Of a DNA stretch of 64,000 nt, positions 43,459-55,032 are shown one piece after another. Origin of the DNA: Rhizoctonia solani (Eukaryota > Basidiomycota > Agaricomycetes > Cantharellales > Ceratobasidiaceae). The stretch lies in contig NC_057373.1 in the NCBI RefSeq assembly GCF_016906535.1, positions 186,001 to 250,000 of the forward strand, written 5' to 3'. Both the position numbers and the translations under genes were made by a program. The notes beneath the pieces are model-generated. The model searched no databases. It saw nothing but the letters and a program-made list of their open reading frames with translations, and was not told the origin of the DNA. Within the stretch, counting starts at the first letter, position 1, and every line of letters starts with the position of its first letter.

Positions 43459-46400
43459 CTACACAGACAACATTTGGAAAGTATGAAGATCAAAATAAGA
43501 GTTAATAAAGAAATTCTCAAAGAGTTCTAATGGATCAGCAGTAGGTGTATCAATCAATGGAGTATTTTTGGGTCTACCAAACTGAGGAATCAAATGGCAA
43601 GTTTGACAAATCAACGCAAGAGGGATAACTTCCTCAACATAGCGTTTGTCATACTGTTGTGTGTGATGCGTTTGTTTAACCCTATACATGTTCACTTCAA
43701 CAAGCAGTGCTCTCTGGCTTGGCCCGTTAAATTGTTGGATGTATACAAGTGGATTGTGGATGTTGTAATGAGGCGGGAGCTTGAATATGAGGCAAACTTG
43801 ACCAATACAATGAGCTACATGTAAAGAATACATTAATTCTCCATGCAGATATGTGCAAAGAATTTAATAAACTTACCAGGCATCCTGTATGTCAGACGGC
43901 CAGGGAACTGACCTTGCCCTGGTTCAGCTTTTTTAATCAGAACCGTATCAAAAGTTCCAGGAGAACCCAATGCTGATGGTACTGGAGAAGCATGTACGCA
44001 ATCAACAAGGCCTGTAGCAAATGCATTGTCAATTATCTGTGTTGCTTTTGGGAAAACCGTCAATCTGTTGTCAGGGGAGAACACCAATGGTATATTGTAA
44101 TTGTCAAAAAATTTGTTCATATAAAACTCGAAATTGTGGATGCCATACACTTGTGATAGGATGGAAATTGGAATGGGTGGAACTGGACTGATTCAAGCAA
44201 GTTGCCAACCCGGAGCCCTGAAAGCAAGGCAATTAACTCAGACAGTATGTGAGGATTTTTGGTACTTACGCAAGGTCCTTGTACACATCTTGTTGAGTTT
44301 GGAGATTGTTGGCATACTTGGGAATTGCCCAGTGAAGATATGCATCAAACTTTGCAACGCGTTTGCGTTGCTCAAGGTAAACAGTCATCTGTGCAAAAAA
44401 ATCATGCCAATTAGTTGCCTTATATGCCTGTTTGGCAAACTTGATATGGAGACGCTTGGGAGTTTTGGTGTTATAGCCATCAGCGGCACCCATTTGCCAA
44501 ATTGATTCCAAATAATGGATCATTGCGTGAATCTTGTTGATATTGAAGTTTTTACGGATTCCTAATTAAACAAAGACATCTTTGAACTTGTGAAATCAAT
44601 CAAGTGCTTCATCAAGTAGTTGGAGCATTGCGTCAGTGTGCACAGGGAGTCAAGCATAATAAATAAAATCAATGACCGCAAGAACGGTTTTCAGGACGCA
44701 ATCCGGGACTAAGCCATGCATGACACCAATAAAGACCTTCTGCATCTGCCGGTGTTTGTCCGCAGTAGATTGCTTGAGAGCAGTAACCCCAGAAAGAAAG
44801 TGTTGGAGATTTGAATGTTGTGGCATAAGTTTGAAGCAATTGTTGATTTGGGTAGCGTCTCCAAGCAACGTAGTAACCAGTTTGATGCACCAATTCATAA
44901 GATCTTCTTGGAAAACGCCTTTGTGCAGTTGGTGCAAGATATCCGGTGTCAGGCAAGTGAATATGTTTGTGTGAGGTAAATTGGCCCAAAACGGCTTGCC
45001 ATAGGGTTTCAACCCTTTGGTAACATAGAGTGAGGTTGTGTGGTCCAGTGCTTGAGCTTCAAGCGCATCTGCCGTAGAGCAAGGGTCACAAGGAGGGGGA
45101 GGATTAGTGTTGTCAAGGTGGGAATCCCTGTGTTGATCTCTTCCAACCGTGCAACAATGGCATTGGTTCTTTTGACAGCCAGCAATCATTGTCTGCTTGG
45201 GGTTATTGGCAATATATGCAGCCAGTATTGGAAAACACCAGCAAACAAATCCATTGCTGCATTCCATTTCAACGCCCTCTGTCCCAGCTTTCACCAATGG
45301 TTTGAGAATCATTTGCATACTCTTGTGAAAGAGTTTACATTTCTCAATATAGGTAAGAATTAGCTTTTTTATCCTCTTTGACAAATCTTACAGTCCTCAC
45401 CTGATTACCCCTCTCCTTCTTTGTAAAGCAGCTGAATTTTGGGACAGGAAGGTAAGCCAACAACATTGTTGTGTAGTTATTGACCTTTGCGCGGATGGCT
45501 TTAGGTATATTCCCAATGGTTATGTACACAGGCCAGGCCGATTTTCCTCCCAAAAAATTTGTAAGTTGTGTTGCATCCAAGGATATAATGATTGGAACAA
45601 CTGTTGCTCCAGGTGGCAGCTTTTGCTACCAAAATAGTACTTGTAAGTGGATTTTGCAAGTGCCATGCATGTTGTACTTACCTGAATTTCATTCCACCAA
45701 TTGCCTGTCCACATTTCATCAATTTGTCTCTTGTTACCATCCAGGTAGACCTTTTGTGGGACAAATACTAATTGCTTTCCATATGTAACATTTTTGAGGA
45801 GCTCTTCAACAACTTTGAGTATATTGCGCATCCATATTTCCACTAATTTGGTAAGCTTTTTTCCATTTGCGCCAGTAATATTGCCAGAAATCCTTTGCGT
45901 GACCCGCCGCCACTTTGGACCAGCTGTAGGAAGCTTATCAAGAAGTTTGTTTAATGCATAATTACTTGAAAAGGAGAGTGCACAGCGTTGGCTTATCTGA
46001 GGGTTGGAAAACAACAGTGAGCCCTTGACAACTGCATGTTTTGACCTACTACTCACAATAGGAAGCTTGATTAACTTATCTCAAGCTCCTTGACTAACGT
46101 CATTTTCAACCATCCATTGTACAAACTGAAATTCCAGATGATTGGCAAATGGGCAAGCTGGCAATATTCCTGCCTGGACCTTCTGCTGATGTAAGTGCTC
46201 AAGTTGATTGAGACATTTCCTTATACGTGCTCCAGCCACATTTGACTCTGGTAGGTCCTGGCCCTTGGCTTCACCAACTTTGACCATGCTCACATCTGAT
46301 GTTGGGCTTATAGCTATATTGTTGTCCACAGACAAGTTCTTGTCTTGAAGCTGATCAAATGGTGAGTAAGCCTTGTAGCCATCTTCAGACTCTACATCCA

Positions 46401-46490
46401 ACAACAATTCAACCTCCATTTCATCAGGGTTGATATTCTCTTGTCCATCAATACTTGAATTGTCTGAGTCAGCATCACTATTGCTGTTGT

Positions 46491-46521
<31 letters not shown>

Positions 46522-46985
46522 ATTGCTATTGCCTCTGTCTTTGGTACTGTTTTGTGGCACTGTGTTTTGTGCCAGCATGTCATTCAAGCTGCAATTTGGT
46601 GAGTTATTCAGTGAATCAAATTCTACTGAGAAACTTACAACTCTGTAATGATTTGATCTACCTCTGCAGGTAGCCCACGCAATGTCAGAGTGGGATTGGA
46701 TGTCTCAGCTTTGGTAGGACTAGAGGCAGGCCTTGCAGGAGGGGACAAGTTCCCATGTTGACGTTGCCTATCCATCATTTCCAGTATGCTAACCAATGTA
46801 AGTTGATTGTTTTTATTGCACAATAATTCACTAACATTTCTTTCATTTGTTGCCGGAGTTCTTCTTGTGTTGTGGCAATGCCTGGCGGTACGTCTGGGTA
46901 CCATGTAAGTGCCATACCAAAGTTTGTTGAGTAAAAACTTACTTGTTTCACTTTCATTATGTGGTTGTGAGCCAGTTGCTGGCAA
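43459..46985 (-). CDS. Plavaka-type (CACTA-like) transposase, multi-exon
   Basis: DNA transposase of the basidiomycete Plavaka group, read from right to left. The N-terminal part is Ser/Asn-rich and acidic (simple repeat at 46480-46533), then GARIRKCLNQLEHLHQQ. The next exons hold GNWWNEIQ, the signature SLDATQLTNFLGGKSAWPVY and TIGNIPKAIR (about 45620-45480, containing a likely catalytic Asp). EGVEMECSNGFVCWCFPILA and the Cys-rich CQKNQCHCCTVGR follow, then ILHQLHKGVFQEDLMNWC at 45340-44650. RLHIKFAKQAYKATNWHDFF is at about 44440, and C-terminal blocks reach 43459. At least one intron removes in frame (after WNEIQ). The 5' end and some borders are uncertain; no clear inactivating change was proved. 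A solo LTR pair sits just upstream. Confidence 0.8.
46480..46533 (-). repeat. TTGCTG-type simple repeat coding an Asn/Ser run
   Basis: Tandem TTGCTG/TTGCTA units that read as alternating Ser and Asn in the transposase N-terminus on the minus strand. Confidence 0.75.
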
Positions 46986-47053
46986 TGACAGCTCATAGTC
47001 CCCATTGCTTAGTACGTTGTCTTGCCTGGAATATTAATTATTGTCATAAACAG

Positions 47054-47116
47054 AGGAAAATAGAACTAGCCGGAATTGAACCAGCTTGACCACTAAGCCA
47101 TAGAGCCCTATTATTC
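47054..47116 (-). other. tRNA-like relic without anticodon arm
   Basis: On the minus strand a D-arm/A-box (TGGCTTAGTGGTCAAG, 47100-47085) is fused to a T-arm/B-box (GGTTCAATTCC, 47082-47072; stem GCTGG/CCGGC with a 7-base loop). The anticodon arm is missing. An outer inverted repeat, AGAGGAATAATAG with CTATTTTCCTCT, brackets it. It cannot be a functional tRNA; a tRNA-derived fragment is likely. Confidence 0.45.
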
Positions 47117-47218
47117 CTCTGCTGACAACCCATGATTACACCTGCTACCCCCCAAATTTGGGCTTGGGCCAGCATGCAACCACTTGTACTGGTCATGTGA
47201 CTGTGTCCAGGACAATTA

Positions 47219-48341
47219 TGTTATAACCCCCTAACATATACCATTGAGATTGCATGTTTTTTCTGATATTTTTACTATTTTTTCCGAACTGTTTATCTTA
47301 TGTTTTTTGATCACGTGATCTCGGCGCTTATTATGCCAAGATGCCGCGCTGAGATGCCGTGCCAAGGGCGCCCAGGAGAAATTCACGCTTCTGCGCAGCC
47401 TGCAGCACGCTTCTCTTTTCACATAGACTCTTCCTTTCTCACAAGCATTGACCATGTACATACTTTCCTTTTGTCTATATATACAGCAGGAAAATTGCTT
47501 GGAGACCCCAAGTCAATTTTACCTTGTCTCATATTCTGTCTTGCACCACTGTAAGGTGGGCACACGCTGGTGGGATTGGGCGCTTAAGGCCGTACTACTA
47601 CAAGCAACATGTATGTAATCTAACTAATGAGGCTAACTACTTCCGCTTAAGGCGGGCTACTGCTACTAACTACTGCAAAGGGGCCTTAGGCCTGGAGGTG
47701 TGGTGAGTTAAGGGGTGGTGAGCATCTGAATACTACTGGGGGCCTGCTACTTAGCTGGCTGACTAATCCTCCTCAATGAATGTGAGACAAGGTAAAATCA
47801 ACTTGGTGTTTCCAGTTGATTTCCCTGCTGTATATATAGACAAAGCGCACTATCTACATGGTCTGTGCGCGTGAGAGAAAGAAGTACAGATGACAATTGA
47901 GAAGCCTGCCGCGGGCTGCATGGAAGCGTGGATTATATCTAAGCGCCCTTGGCACGGCATCTTGGCGCGGCATCTTGGCATAATGAGCGCCAAGATCACG
48001 TGATAGAAAAAGTAAAGATAAAGAGTCCATAAAAATACTAAAAATAATAGAAAAATTAGATGAATCCAATGGTATAATTCTTGAGGGTGTAACATATTCA
48101 TTGAGGAGGATTAGTCAGCCAGCTAAGTAGTTGGCCCCCAGTAGTACTCAGACGTTAACCCCTATACCGCACTCATCACACCTCCAGGCCTAAGGCCCCT
48201 TTGCCACTAGCCCCAGTAGCTGTCTGCCTTAAGCAGCAATAGTATAGCCTTAGTACATAGTAAGATTAGCTTTGTCTGTAGTAGTATGGCCTTAAGCGCC
48301 TGCCCCACTAGCAAGTACCCACCTTACAGTGGTGTACAACA
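47219..48341 (+). mobile_element. Solo LTR (element C type), split by another solo LTR
   Basis: Begins TGTTATAACC and ends GTGTACAACA like the LTRs of element C, with a 5-bp duplication AATTA at 47214-47218 and 48342-48346. About 565 bp of it remains in two pieces, 47219-47536 and 48095-48341 (including the inner TATTC duplication). It has no internal region, so it is a recombination-derived solo LTR. Confidence 0.85.
47537..48094 (-). mobile_element. Solo LTR nested in a solo LTR
   Basis: 558 bp, + strand ends TGTCTTGCACC ... GGGTGTAACA, similar to the LTR of element B in the same orientation. It has a perfect 5-bp duplication TATTC (47532-47536 and 48095-48099) within the outer LTR of opposite orientation. 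Confidence 0.85.
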
Positions 48342-48772
48342 AATTAACTACTTAGTATACACTTTGGGAATTGAGAAAAACTACGGTGAGTTGGCAAGCA
48401 AGGGCTGGGTATGTTTGACTGAAAAATTTGCTGGCTCAGGGTAACACTTTTTTTGAGTTTGGTGACTCCTACAGTACTGAGTATTCCAAAAAATTCTTGT
48501 ACACCCAGGACATTGGGGGCTGCCATTGTCCATGGCGTTTTAGTGAGTACGCATTTACCTCATTATTTTACCTCATATTGCACTTATGACCCATACCCAA
48601 GATATATCACGTGTTTATAGTACAATATTAGCGCAGGAGCTGTTGTGTTGTGGAACTTTGGTGCAACATCCTCCATGTGATCAGACACGTTCAACTTCAA
48701 ACAGTACCAACTGCTATGACTCACACTTGAAACCAGAAACGCCAGCTCAATGATCCTGGCAATATCAGTATC
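48342..48772. other. Stretch between nested solo LTRs and the unknown plus-strand gene
   Basis: No independent feature seen. It probably contains the promoter and first exon(s) of the following gene, whose start could not be fixed. Confidence 0.4.
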
Positions 48773-49354
48773 TTGCAAGCCCCTAAACCACAGAAAAAAG
48801 GACAAAACAAAGTCCCAACCGGTGGTGCCACCAACTTAGCCACCCCCAATCCAAACGCAATAACCAACATGGCCTTGGCTGATACCCCCACCAGGGGATC
48901 CACTAACACTTCAGGCTTGGAGGCTACTGAATCAACTGCAGCACCCAAGAGTCAGCCACCGCACAAGAAAAAAGTGACAAAAAGAGCTACAATGGCCTCA
49001 CTGGATGTTTTAGATGAAACCTTGCAAGCATCTCCTGCAAATGCAATTATTGATGCAGCACCAACCAAAGATACTCAAGCCTCAGGTAAACGGAAGAAAA
49101 TGCGCTTGGCGGTTGCTCAACAAGGTGAATCTGTTTTGTCACATCTTATTCTGAACTAACTTGCACTCTTAGTGGCACTCCAGGAAGCCGTTGGTGCGTT
49201 CTTATCTGTATTCTTTATTTTATGATTTTGAGCTTACAATTGAACAGAAAACAAGAAGAAGTTAGCAAAAAAGAAGAAACAGGCCAAGAAGGCCGCATCC
49301 ACTGTGATTGACAAATCACCCAAAGCAACTTGCGCATTCCTCAAGCGCGCAAAG

Positions 49355-49916
49355 TGTTATAACCTCCTTAACTATACCATCAGAATCGCCCAAATTTTCT
49401 ATTATTTTTAGTATTTTTTACGGACTCTTTATCTTTACTTTTTTGATCACGTGATCTCGGCGCTTACTATGCCGAGATGCCGCGCTGAGATGCCGTGCCA
49501 AGGGCGCTTAGGAGAGATCCACGCTTCTGCGCAGCCCGCAGCACGCTTCTCATTTGTCCTCTGTACTTCTTTCCCTCACACGCACGGACCATGTAGTTAG
49601 TATGCTTTGTCTATATATACAGCAGGGAAATCACTTGGAGACCCCAAGTTGATTTTACCTCGTCTCATATTCATTGAGGAGGCATCAGCCAGCTAAGTAG
49701 CCGGCCCCCAGAAGTTCAGCTGACGTTACCCCCTTACCTTTACCTACCGCACCTCCCAGGCCTCCGGCCCCTTTGTCAGCAGTAGATAGCAGTAGAGCGC
49801 CTTAAGCGCCAGTAGCATAGCCTTAGATAAGTTAGATACATACGTGTGCTTGTAGTAGTACGGCCTTAAGCGCCCACCTTCACTAGCAAGTACCCACCTT
49901 ATAGTGGTGTACAACA
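49355..49916 (+). repeat. 5' LTR of element C
   Basis: 562 bp. CACGTG at about 49449-49454, hairpin ATCTCGGC / GCCGAGAT at 49454-49478, TATA stretch CTATATATAC at 49611-49620 and predicted transcript start region CAAGTTGATTTTAC at 49645-49658. Confidence 0.95.
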
Positions 49917-49918
49917 TT

Positions 49919-49932
49919 GTAAAATTGACTTG
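49919..49932 (+). other. Predicted self-priming primer-binding site, element C
   Basis: GTAAAATTGACTTG two bases after the LTR. Its complement CAAGTCAATTTTAC matches the LTR at 49645-49658 in 12 of 14 positions; the two mismatches fall in one TCGA-derived site. Confidence 0.6.
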
Positions 49933-50436
49933 TGTAGGCTTGATCAACAACAAGAAGCGCCCCTGTACTAGCACGAGGGAAAATATCTGAACGGACTCCC
50001 CTTTCAACTAGAATAATCAAAAAGTTGTTGGTCCCAGATAGTACCAAATTGCTACAAGGCAGACGGTGTCTAATCGCCCGCATATCACGAGTTTTGCCGG
50101 AACTCTGCAAGTAGCGCTCCTAGACAGCTGAAATACCTGCTTGCAAAAAACCCGCTCATATCACGATTGCTAGACCTGTTGATTTGCTGTAGGGATTGTT
50201 CAACGCTAGGTACTTGACGCAAGGAGTTAGCGAATAACATCTTGCATAAAAACCGCTCATAAGTCCTGCATCAGGCACCTACTCCCCACGCCGTCTCAAA
50301 AAAAATTCCATCCACACGCTCTGGCGCCCCTCACCCCTACTCCCGCCCTCTCAGTCAATCCAGTCAACATTCCGTGGCAACCCGCTCCCAACCACCCTCT
50401 TGCGGCCCATCACCCCCTCCGCAACACCTGCCTGGA

Positions 50437-51618
50437 ATGGAACCGGAGCCAACCCTTACCTCTCTCCTCGAGGCTATCAACACCCTCACCAGCCAAGTTG
50501 GGTCCTTGCAGGCCCAAATCCACTCTCAAGGCCAACAGCTCTCTGAGCTTAAAGCCATATGCAAGGAGACCAACAACCTTGTTGGCGACAAGGACCAGGG
50601 CGGAGCCCAAGCCAAGCCTGGCCCATTGACTGGGCCTGTTACCCCTCCTACCCACTCAGGGGGGGAAGCACACACTCCAGGCACGGTTAGGCCTGGGCTC
50701 AAGGCCCCTTTCAGGCCATCAAGAGGAACAGGGTTCGATTCAGAGGAAGAAGAGGAGCCCAGACGCCCCAAAAAAGAACCTTGCAGCACGCCTAGGAGCC
50801 TCAGCTCCCTCACCCCCTTTGACACGGGGTCCAGCGTAAAGCGCCCCAAGATGGACCTCCCAGATCCTTACAAGGGAGAAGTCAGGGGCCAAAAAGCCAC
50901 TCAATGGCTGGATAGGATGATGCTCTGGGTAGCCCTCCATTGTGATCAATTTGACGAGGAGGAACAAATGGTTGTGTGGATCCTATACCACATGACTGAC
51001 AAAGCTGCCGACTGGGCACTCCCCATCATTGGGACAATCATCAAGGGCAAGGGAAATCCCCCTACCACCATAACGGCCTTAACAGCCAAATTTAAGGAAG
51101 CCTTTGCAGATCCCAATGCCAAGAGGGCAGCCGCCAGAAAGATTGCCGCGCTAACTCAGACCACAACCACGGCTGAGTATGTCACCAAGTTCCGCAATCT
51201 CATGGCGGAACTTGATTGGAATGAGGAGGCCTATATCGCCCAATTCACGCGCGGCCTTCACTGGAAGGTCAAGGAACTGCTGTCTACCAAGGATAGCATC
51301 CCGGACGACCTCAAAGCCATCTTTGCAGCGGCAATCAAAATTGACAATATCCGCCGCAAAAATGAGGAGAATCGCCCTAAAAAGGCACCAGCCAAGTCCC
51401 CGGCCACCGTGGCCACCTCCACTACCACCACCAGGGTCCGCCTATCCAAGGACCCCAATTACGTCACTCTGGAAGAACGGGATTGTCGCCGCGCATCAGG
51501 ACTTTGCGTCAAGTGCGGTCAAAAGGGCCACGGGATTAAACAGTGCCCCAACGGCTGGAAAGCCACAATTAAGGAGGTTGCCAAGGTGGCAGAAGAAGAG
51601 GGTTTGGGAAAAGATTGA
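50437..51618 (+). CDS. gag: gag polyprotein of element C
   Basis: Intact gag of 393 residues from the ATG at 50437 (MEPEPTLTSLLEAINTLTSQ), the position matching element B. Upstream the frame stays open to at least 50374, where MATRSQ-like codons start with GTG, so translation from further upstream is possible only with a non-ATG start. In order: coiled-coil-like segment (LQAQIHSQGQQLSELKAI), linker, retrotransposon gag domain (DRMMLWVALHCDQFDEEEQM to FTRGLHWKVKELL) and CCHC knuckle CVKCGQKGHGIKQC. Stop TGA 51616-51618, preceded by the slippery heptamer. Confidence 0.9.
   Translation: MEPEPTLTSLLEAINTLTSQVGSLQAQIHSQGQQLSELKAICKETNNLVGDKDQGGAQAKPGPLTGPVTPPTHSGGEAHTPGTVRPGLKAPFRPSRGTGFDSEEEEEPRRPKKEPCSTPRSLSSLTPFDTGSSVKRPKMDLPDPYKGEVRGQKATQWLDRMMLWVALHCDQFDEEEQMVVWILYHMTDKAADWALPIIGTIIKGKGNPPTTITALTAKFKEAFADPNAKRAAARKIAALTQTTTTAEYVTKFRNLMAELDWNEEAYIAQFTRGLHWKVKELLSTKDSIPDDLKAIFAAAIKIDNIRRKNEENRPKKAPAKSPATVATSTTTTRVRLSKDPNYVTLEERDCRRASGLCVKCGQKGHGIKQCPNGWKATIKEVAKVAEEEGLGKD
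51606..51612 (+). promoter_or_regulatory. Putative -1 ribosomal frameshift heptamer, element C
   Basis: GGGAAAA in gag phase G GGA AAA, followed by GAT TGA. The -1 frame reads RLKSRTAAKPPTNKD and continues until the short A run at 51702-51706, beyond which the protease frame is one base off. Confidence 0.65.
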
Positions 51619-54600
51619 AGTCGAGGACTGCTGCCAAGCCCCCGACTAACAAGGACAATATAGATAGAATCGAATTTGTAAATCTAGGACTAGATTCAAA
51701 TAAAAACCACTGCTCTTCATCAATCTATATGTCCAGAACTTCCCGGCAGAACCTTTGAAAACACTAATAGACTCAGGAGCCACATCAAACTTCATTTCCC
51801 CCTTGATTGTGGAAAAATACAAAATCCCAAAAACCCAACTCGAAAATCCACAAGTTGTGAGAATGTTAGATGGTACCATTTCCCAGACTGGTTGCATTTG
51901 GCACCAGGTCCACATCACAGTTTCGGCCAATGGCCACACCCATTCCATACCTTTTCTTGTTTGCCCCATTGGCAACACCCCGGCAATCCTTGGCATGACT
52001 TGGTTAACGGCAGAAGCTCCCCTTATTGACTGGCAGCAGGGACTAATCACCTTCCCTGAACAAGCACAGATTGCCTCCGAGGAAGAAGCGGACCCAGACC
52101 CCTTAGCAGACCTTCCCCCTCAGTACCATGAGTTTGCTAAAGTATTTGGCGAAGAAGAATTTAAGGTCCTACCCCCTCACAGGGAATACAATATTGCAAT
52201 AGACCTTGTTCCTGATGCCAAACTTTCCCCAGGGCCAATTTATGGAATGACTGACGCAGAATCAAGAGCGCTGAAGCAGCACATTGATGAAGAACTGGCC
52301 ACGGGCAAAATCCATCCTAGTACCTCCTCTGCTGGTGCTCCAGTAATGTTTGTCAAAAAGGCCGACGGTTCCCTCAGGCTGGTTGTTGATTACAGGAAGT
52401 TGAATGACGTTACCCATAAGAACGTATATCCCTTACCAAGGCAGGACAACCTCATGGCTAAACTTAGGCATGCCAAGGTCTTCACGAAATTGGACTTACG
52501 CTGGGGATATAATAACGTTTGGATCAAGGAAGGTGACGAATGGAAGACAGCTTTTAGGACTAAATACGGCCTATTTGAGTACCTAGTGATGCCCTTTGGT
52601 CTTACCAATGCCCCCGCAGCGTTCCAACACTTCATGAACAATCTGTTTAGGGACCTCATCAACGTCACTGTGGTTATCTACTTGGATGACATCCTGATCT
52701 TCTTGGAAGACCCCAAGGACCACCCAACCCATGTCAGGGAGGTCCTATCACGGCTATTAAGGAATCAGCTGTTCTGTAAACTCTCTAAATGCCACTTCCA
52801 TGTTACAACAGTAGATTACCTTGGCATTGTCATTTCCCCAGCTGGGTTCTCAATGGACCAAAAGAAGATCAAGGCCGTCACTTCCTGGCCCACGCCCAAA
52901 ACTGTTAAACAGGTCCAAGCCTTTCTAGGGTTTGTCAACTACCTTAGGCGCTTCATTCCCAATTTCAGCTTGGTTGCCCGTCCCCTCCACAACCTCACAA
53001 AAAAGGAAACCCCATGGTCGTGGAAAATCCAAGAAGAAGAAGCGTTTCAGGAGTTGAAATCTCTGGTTACTAAGTCCCCGGTCCTTATCCACTCCAAACC
53101 TGACCAACCGTATTACCTGGAAACTGATGCGTCAGGAGTAGCTATGGGAGCCATCCTAAGCCAACAAGGGGAGGATAACCGCCTTCACCCAATTGCTTAC
53201 ATGTCCAAGTCCTTCTCCGGTGCAGAAGCTAATTATGATACCCACGATAAGGAGCTCCTGGCTATTATTAAGGCACTGGAGGAATGGAGGATATTCCTGG
53301 AGGCAACAGATAAACCAGTACAGGTGTTCACAGACCATCGGAACTTAGAATACTGGATGCAGGCAAGGACATTCAACCGGCGACACGCGAGATGGCGCAT
53401 ATTCCTGAGCGACTTCAATTTTGAAATCCACTACCGACCAGGGAAACAGTTGGGAAAGCCAGACGCATTGTCCAGACGATCAGACTATGTTGACAACCCC
53501 TTGGAACCAGAAGTCATGCTTCCAGCAGAAGTCTTTGCAAACACATCTCAGGAAGAACTGGAGATTGTCACAGAAGTACGCTCCAAACTAAGGGAAGATC
53601 CCTCCCTGGACCCCATCATCCAGTTCCTGACCGAGGATGCCGACAATGCTCCCCCATCAATAAGGAAGGCGTACAAAGATTACGACTGGGAAGAGGACCT
53701 CCTCTGGTACCGGGGAAAATTGGTAATTCCAGACAATGAACCCCTGAAGGACAGACTCCTCAGAGAATTCCACGACTCCCCCCTAGCAGGACATCCAGGT
53801 CAACAAAGAACCCTTGAACTCCTAAGTTGTAACTACTGGTGGCCTGGCATGAAGTCTACCGCCAAGGAATGGGTAGAATGTTGTCCTATCTGCCAAGCCA
53901 ACCGACGCGCTCATGTTCCTGTCATCGCCCTTAAACCCCTAGAAGTCCCCCCTTATCCGTTCCACACCATCTCTTATGACTTCATTACAGGGTTTCCCAA
54001 GTCCCAAGGTCACAACGCTATACTGGTGGTAATAGACTCCTTTTCCAAATTTGGCCATTTCATCCCCACTTCCAAAAAGGTCACAGCAAGGGGTCTGGCG
54101 GATCTATTCATTACCCACGTCTGGAAACTCCATGGACTACCTGTCAAAACAGTCTTGGATAGAGGAACTACCTTCACGGGGAAATTCCTAAGGGCACTTT
54201 ACCAGCGACTAGGAGTGAAACCAGCATTCTCTTTGGCTTATCACCCAGAGTCAGATGGGCAAACGGAAAGAGTCAACCAGTTCATTGAATTTTATCTACG
54301 CTCCTACGTGGCAGCCAACCATTCTGATTGGGCAGCTTGGTTACCTTTGGCAGAATATGCGTACAATAATGCCAAACACGCAGCAACAGGAAAAACACCC
54401 TTTGAACTGATCTACGGACAAAGCCCGGTGATGAACCCTTCCAACGTCCCAGCCAACGTACCAGAGGCAGACAATGTAGCAGACACACTAGCCCGGGAAT
54501 GGAAGGAAGCCAAGTCAGCCCTCAGATTAAGCAAAGAACGGATGACCAGGAACCAAGGAACAGTACCGGAGTACTCGATAGGAGAGAAAGTCTGGCTGGA

Positions 54601-55021
54601 TGGAAAGAACGTAGAACTCAGGACCAATTCAAACAAGTTGGACCCCAAACGTCTTGGTCCCTTCAAAATCCTTGAGAAAATCTCCAGCCACGCCTACCGC
54701 CTAGAACTCCCAGAAACTCTAAAAATCCATGATGTCTTCTATGTTGGGTTGCTATCGAAAAGCCACGAGTCACCAAGTCAACCATTTCCGGAACAACCTC
54801 CCCCTGAAACAATAGAAGGAGAGGAGGAGTATGAAGTTGAACAGATCATCGACTCAAAACGTCAACGGGGAAAGTGGTTCTACCTGATAAAATGGAAAGG
54901 TTACGGTGCAGAAGACAATTCATGGGAACCCAAGGAAGTCCTGGAGCATAGTCAAGAGGAGATCCAACGCTTCAACAAGTTGCGCCTGAAAAAGGCTTGT
55001 GACTCCGCCAAGAGCCTTTAA
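51612..55021 (+). CDS. pol: pol polyprotein of element C (protease, RT, RNase H, integrase, chromodomain)
   Basis: From 51755 to 55021 a single open frame of 1088 codons. Aspartic protease LIDSGATSNF; reverse transcriptase with GAPVMFVKKADGSLRLVVDY, FGLTNAPAAFQHFM and intact catalytic YLDD (about 52680-52691); RNase H with ETDASGVAMG and FTDHRNLEYW; integrase zinc site HDSPLAGHPGQQ with CCPICQ, then the DDE core (YDFITGFPKS, LDRGTTFTG, ESDGQTERVN); C-terminal chromodomain with EQIIDSKRQRGKWFYLIKWK. The link from the frameshift site is broken by one missing A in 51702-51706: adding one A would align residues to element B (NKKPLLFINL). This could be an assembly error, in which case the element may be complete. 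Confidence 0.92.
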
Positions 55022-55032
55022 GGGGGGGGCAA

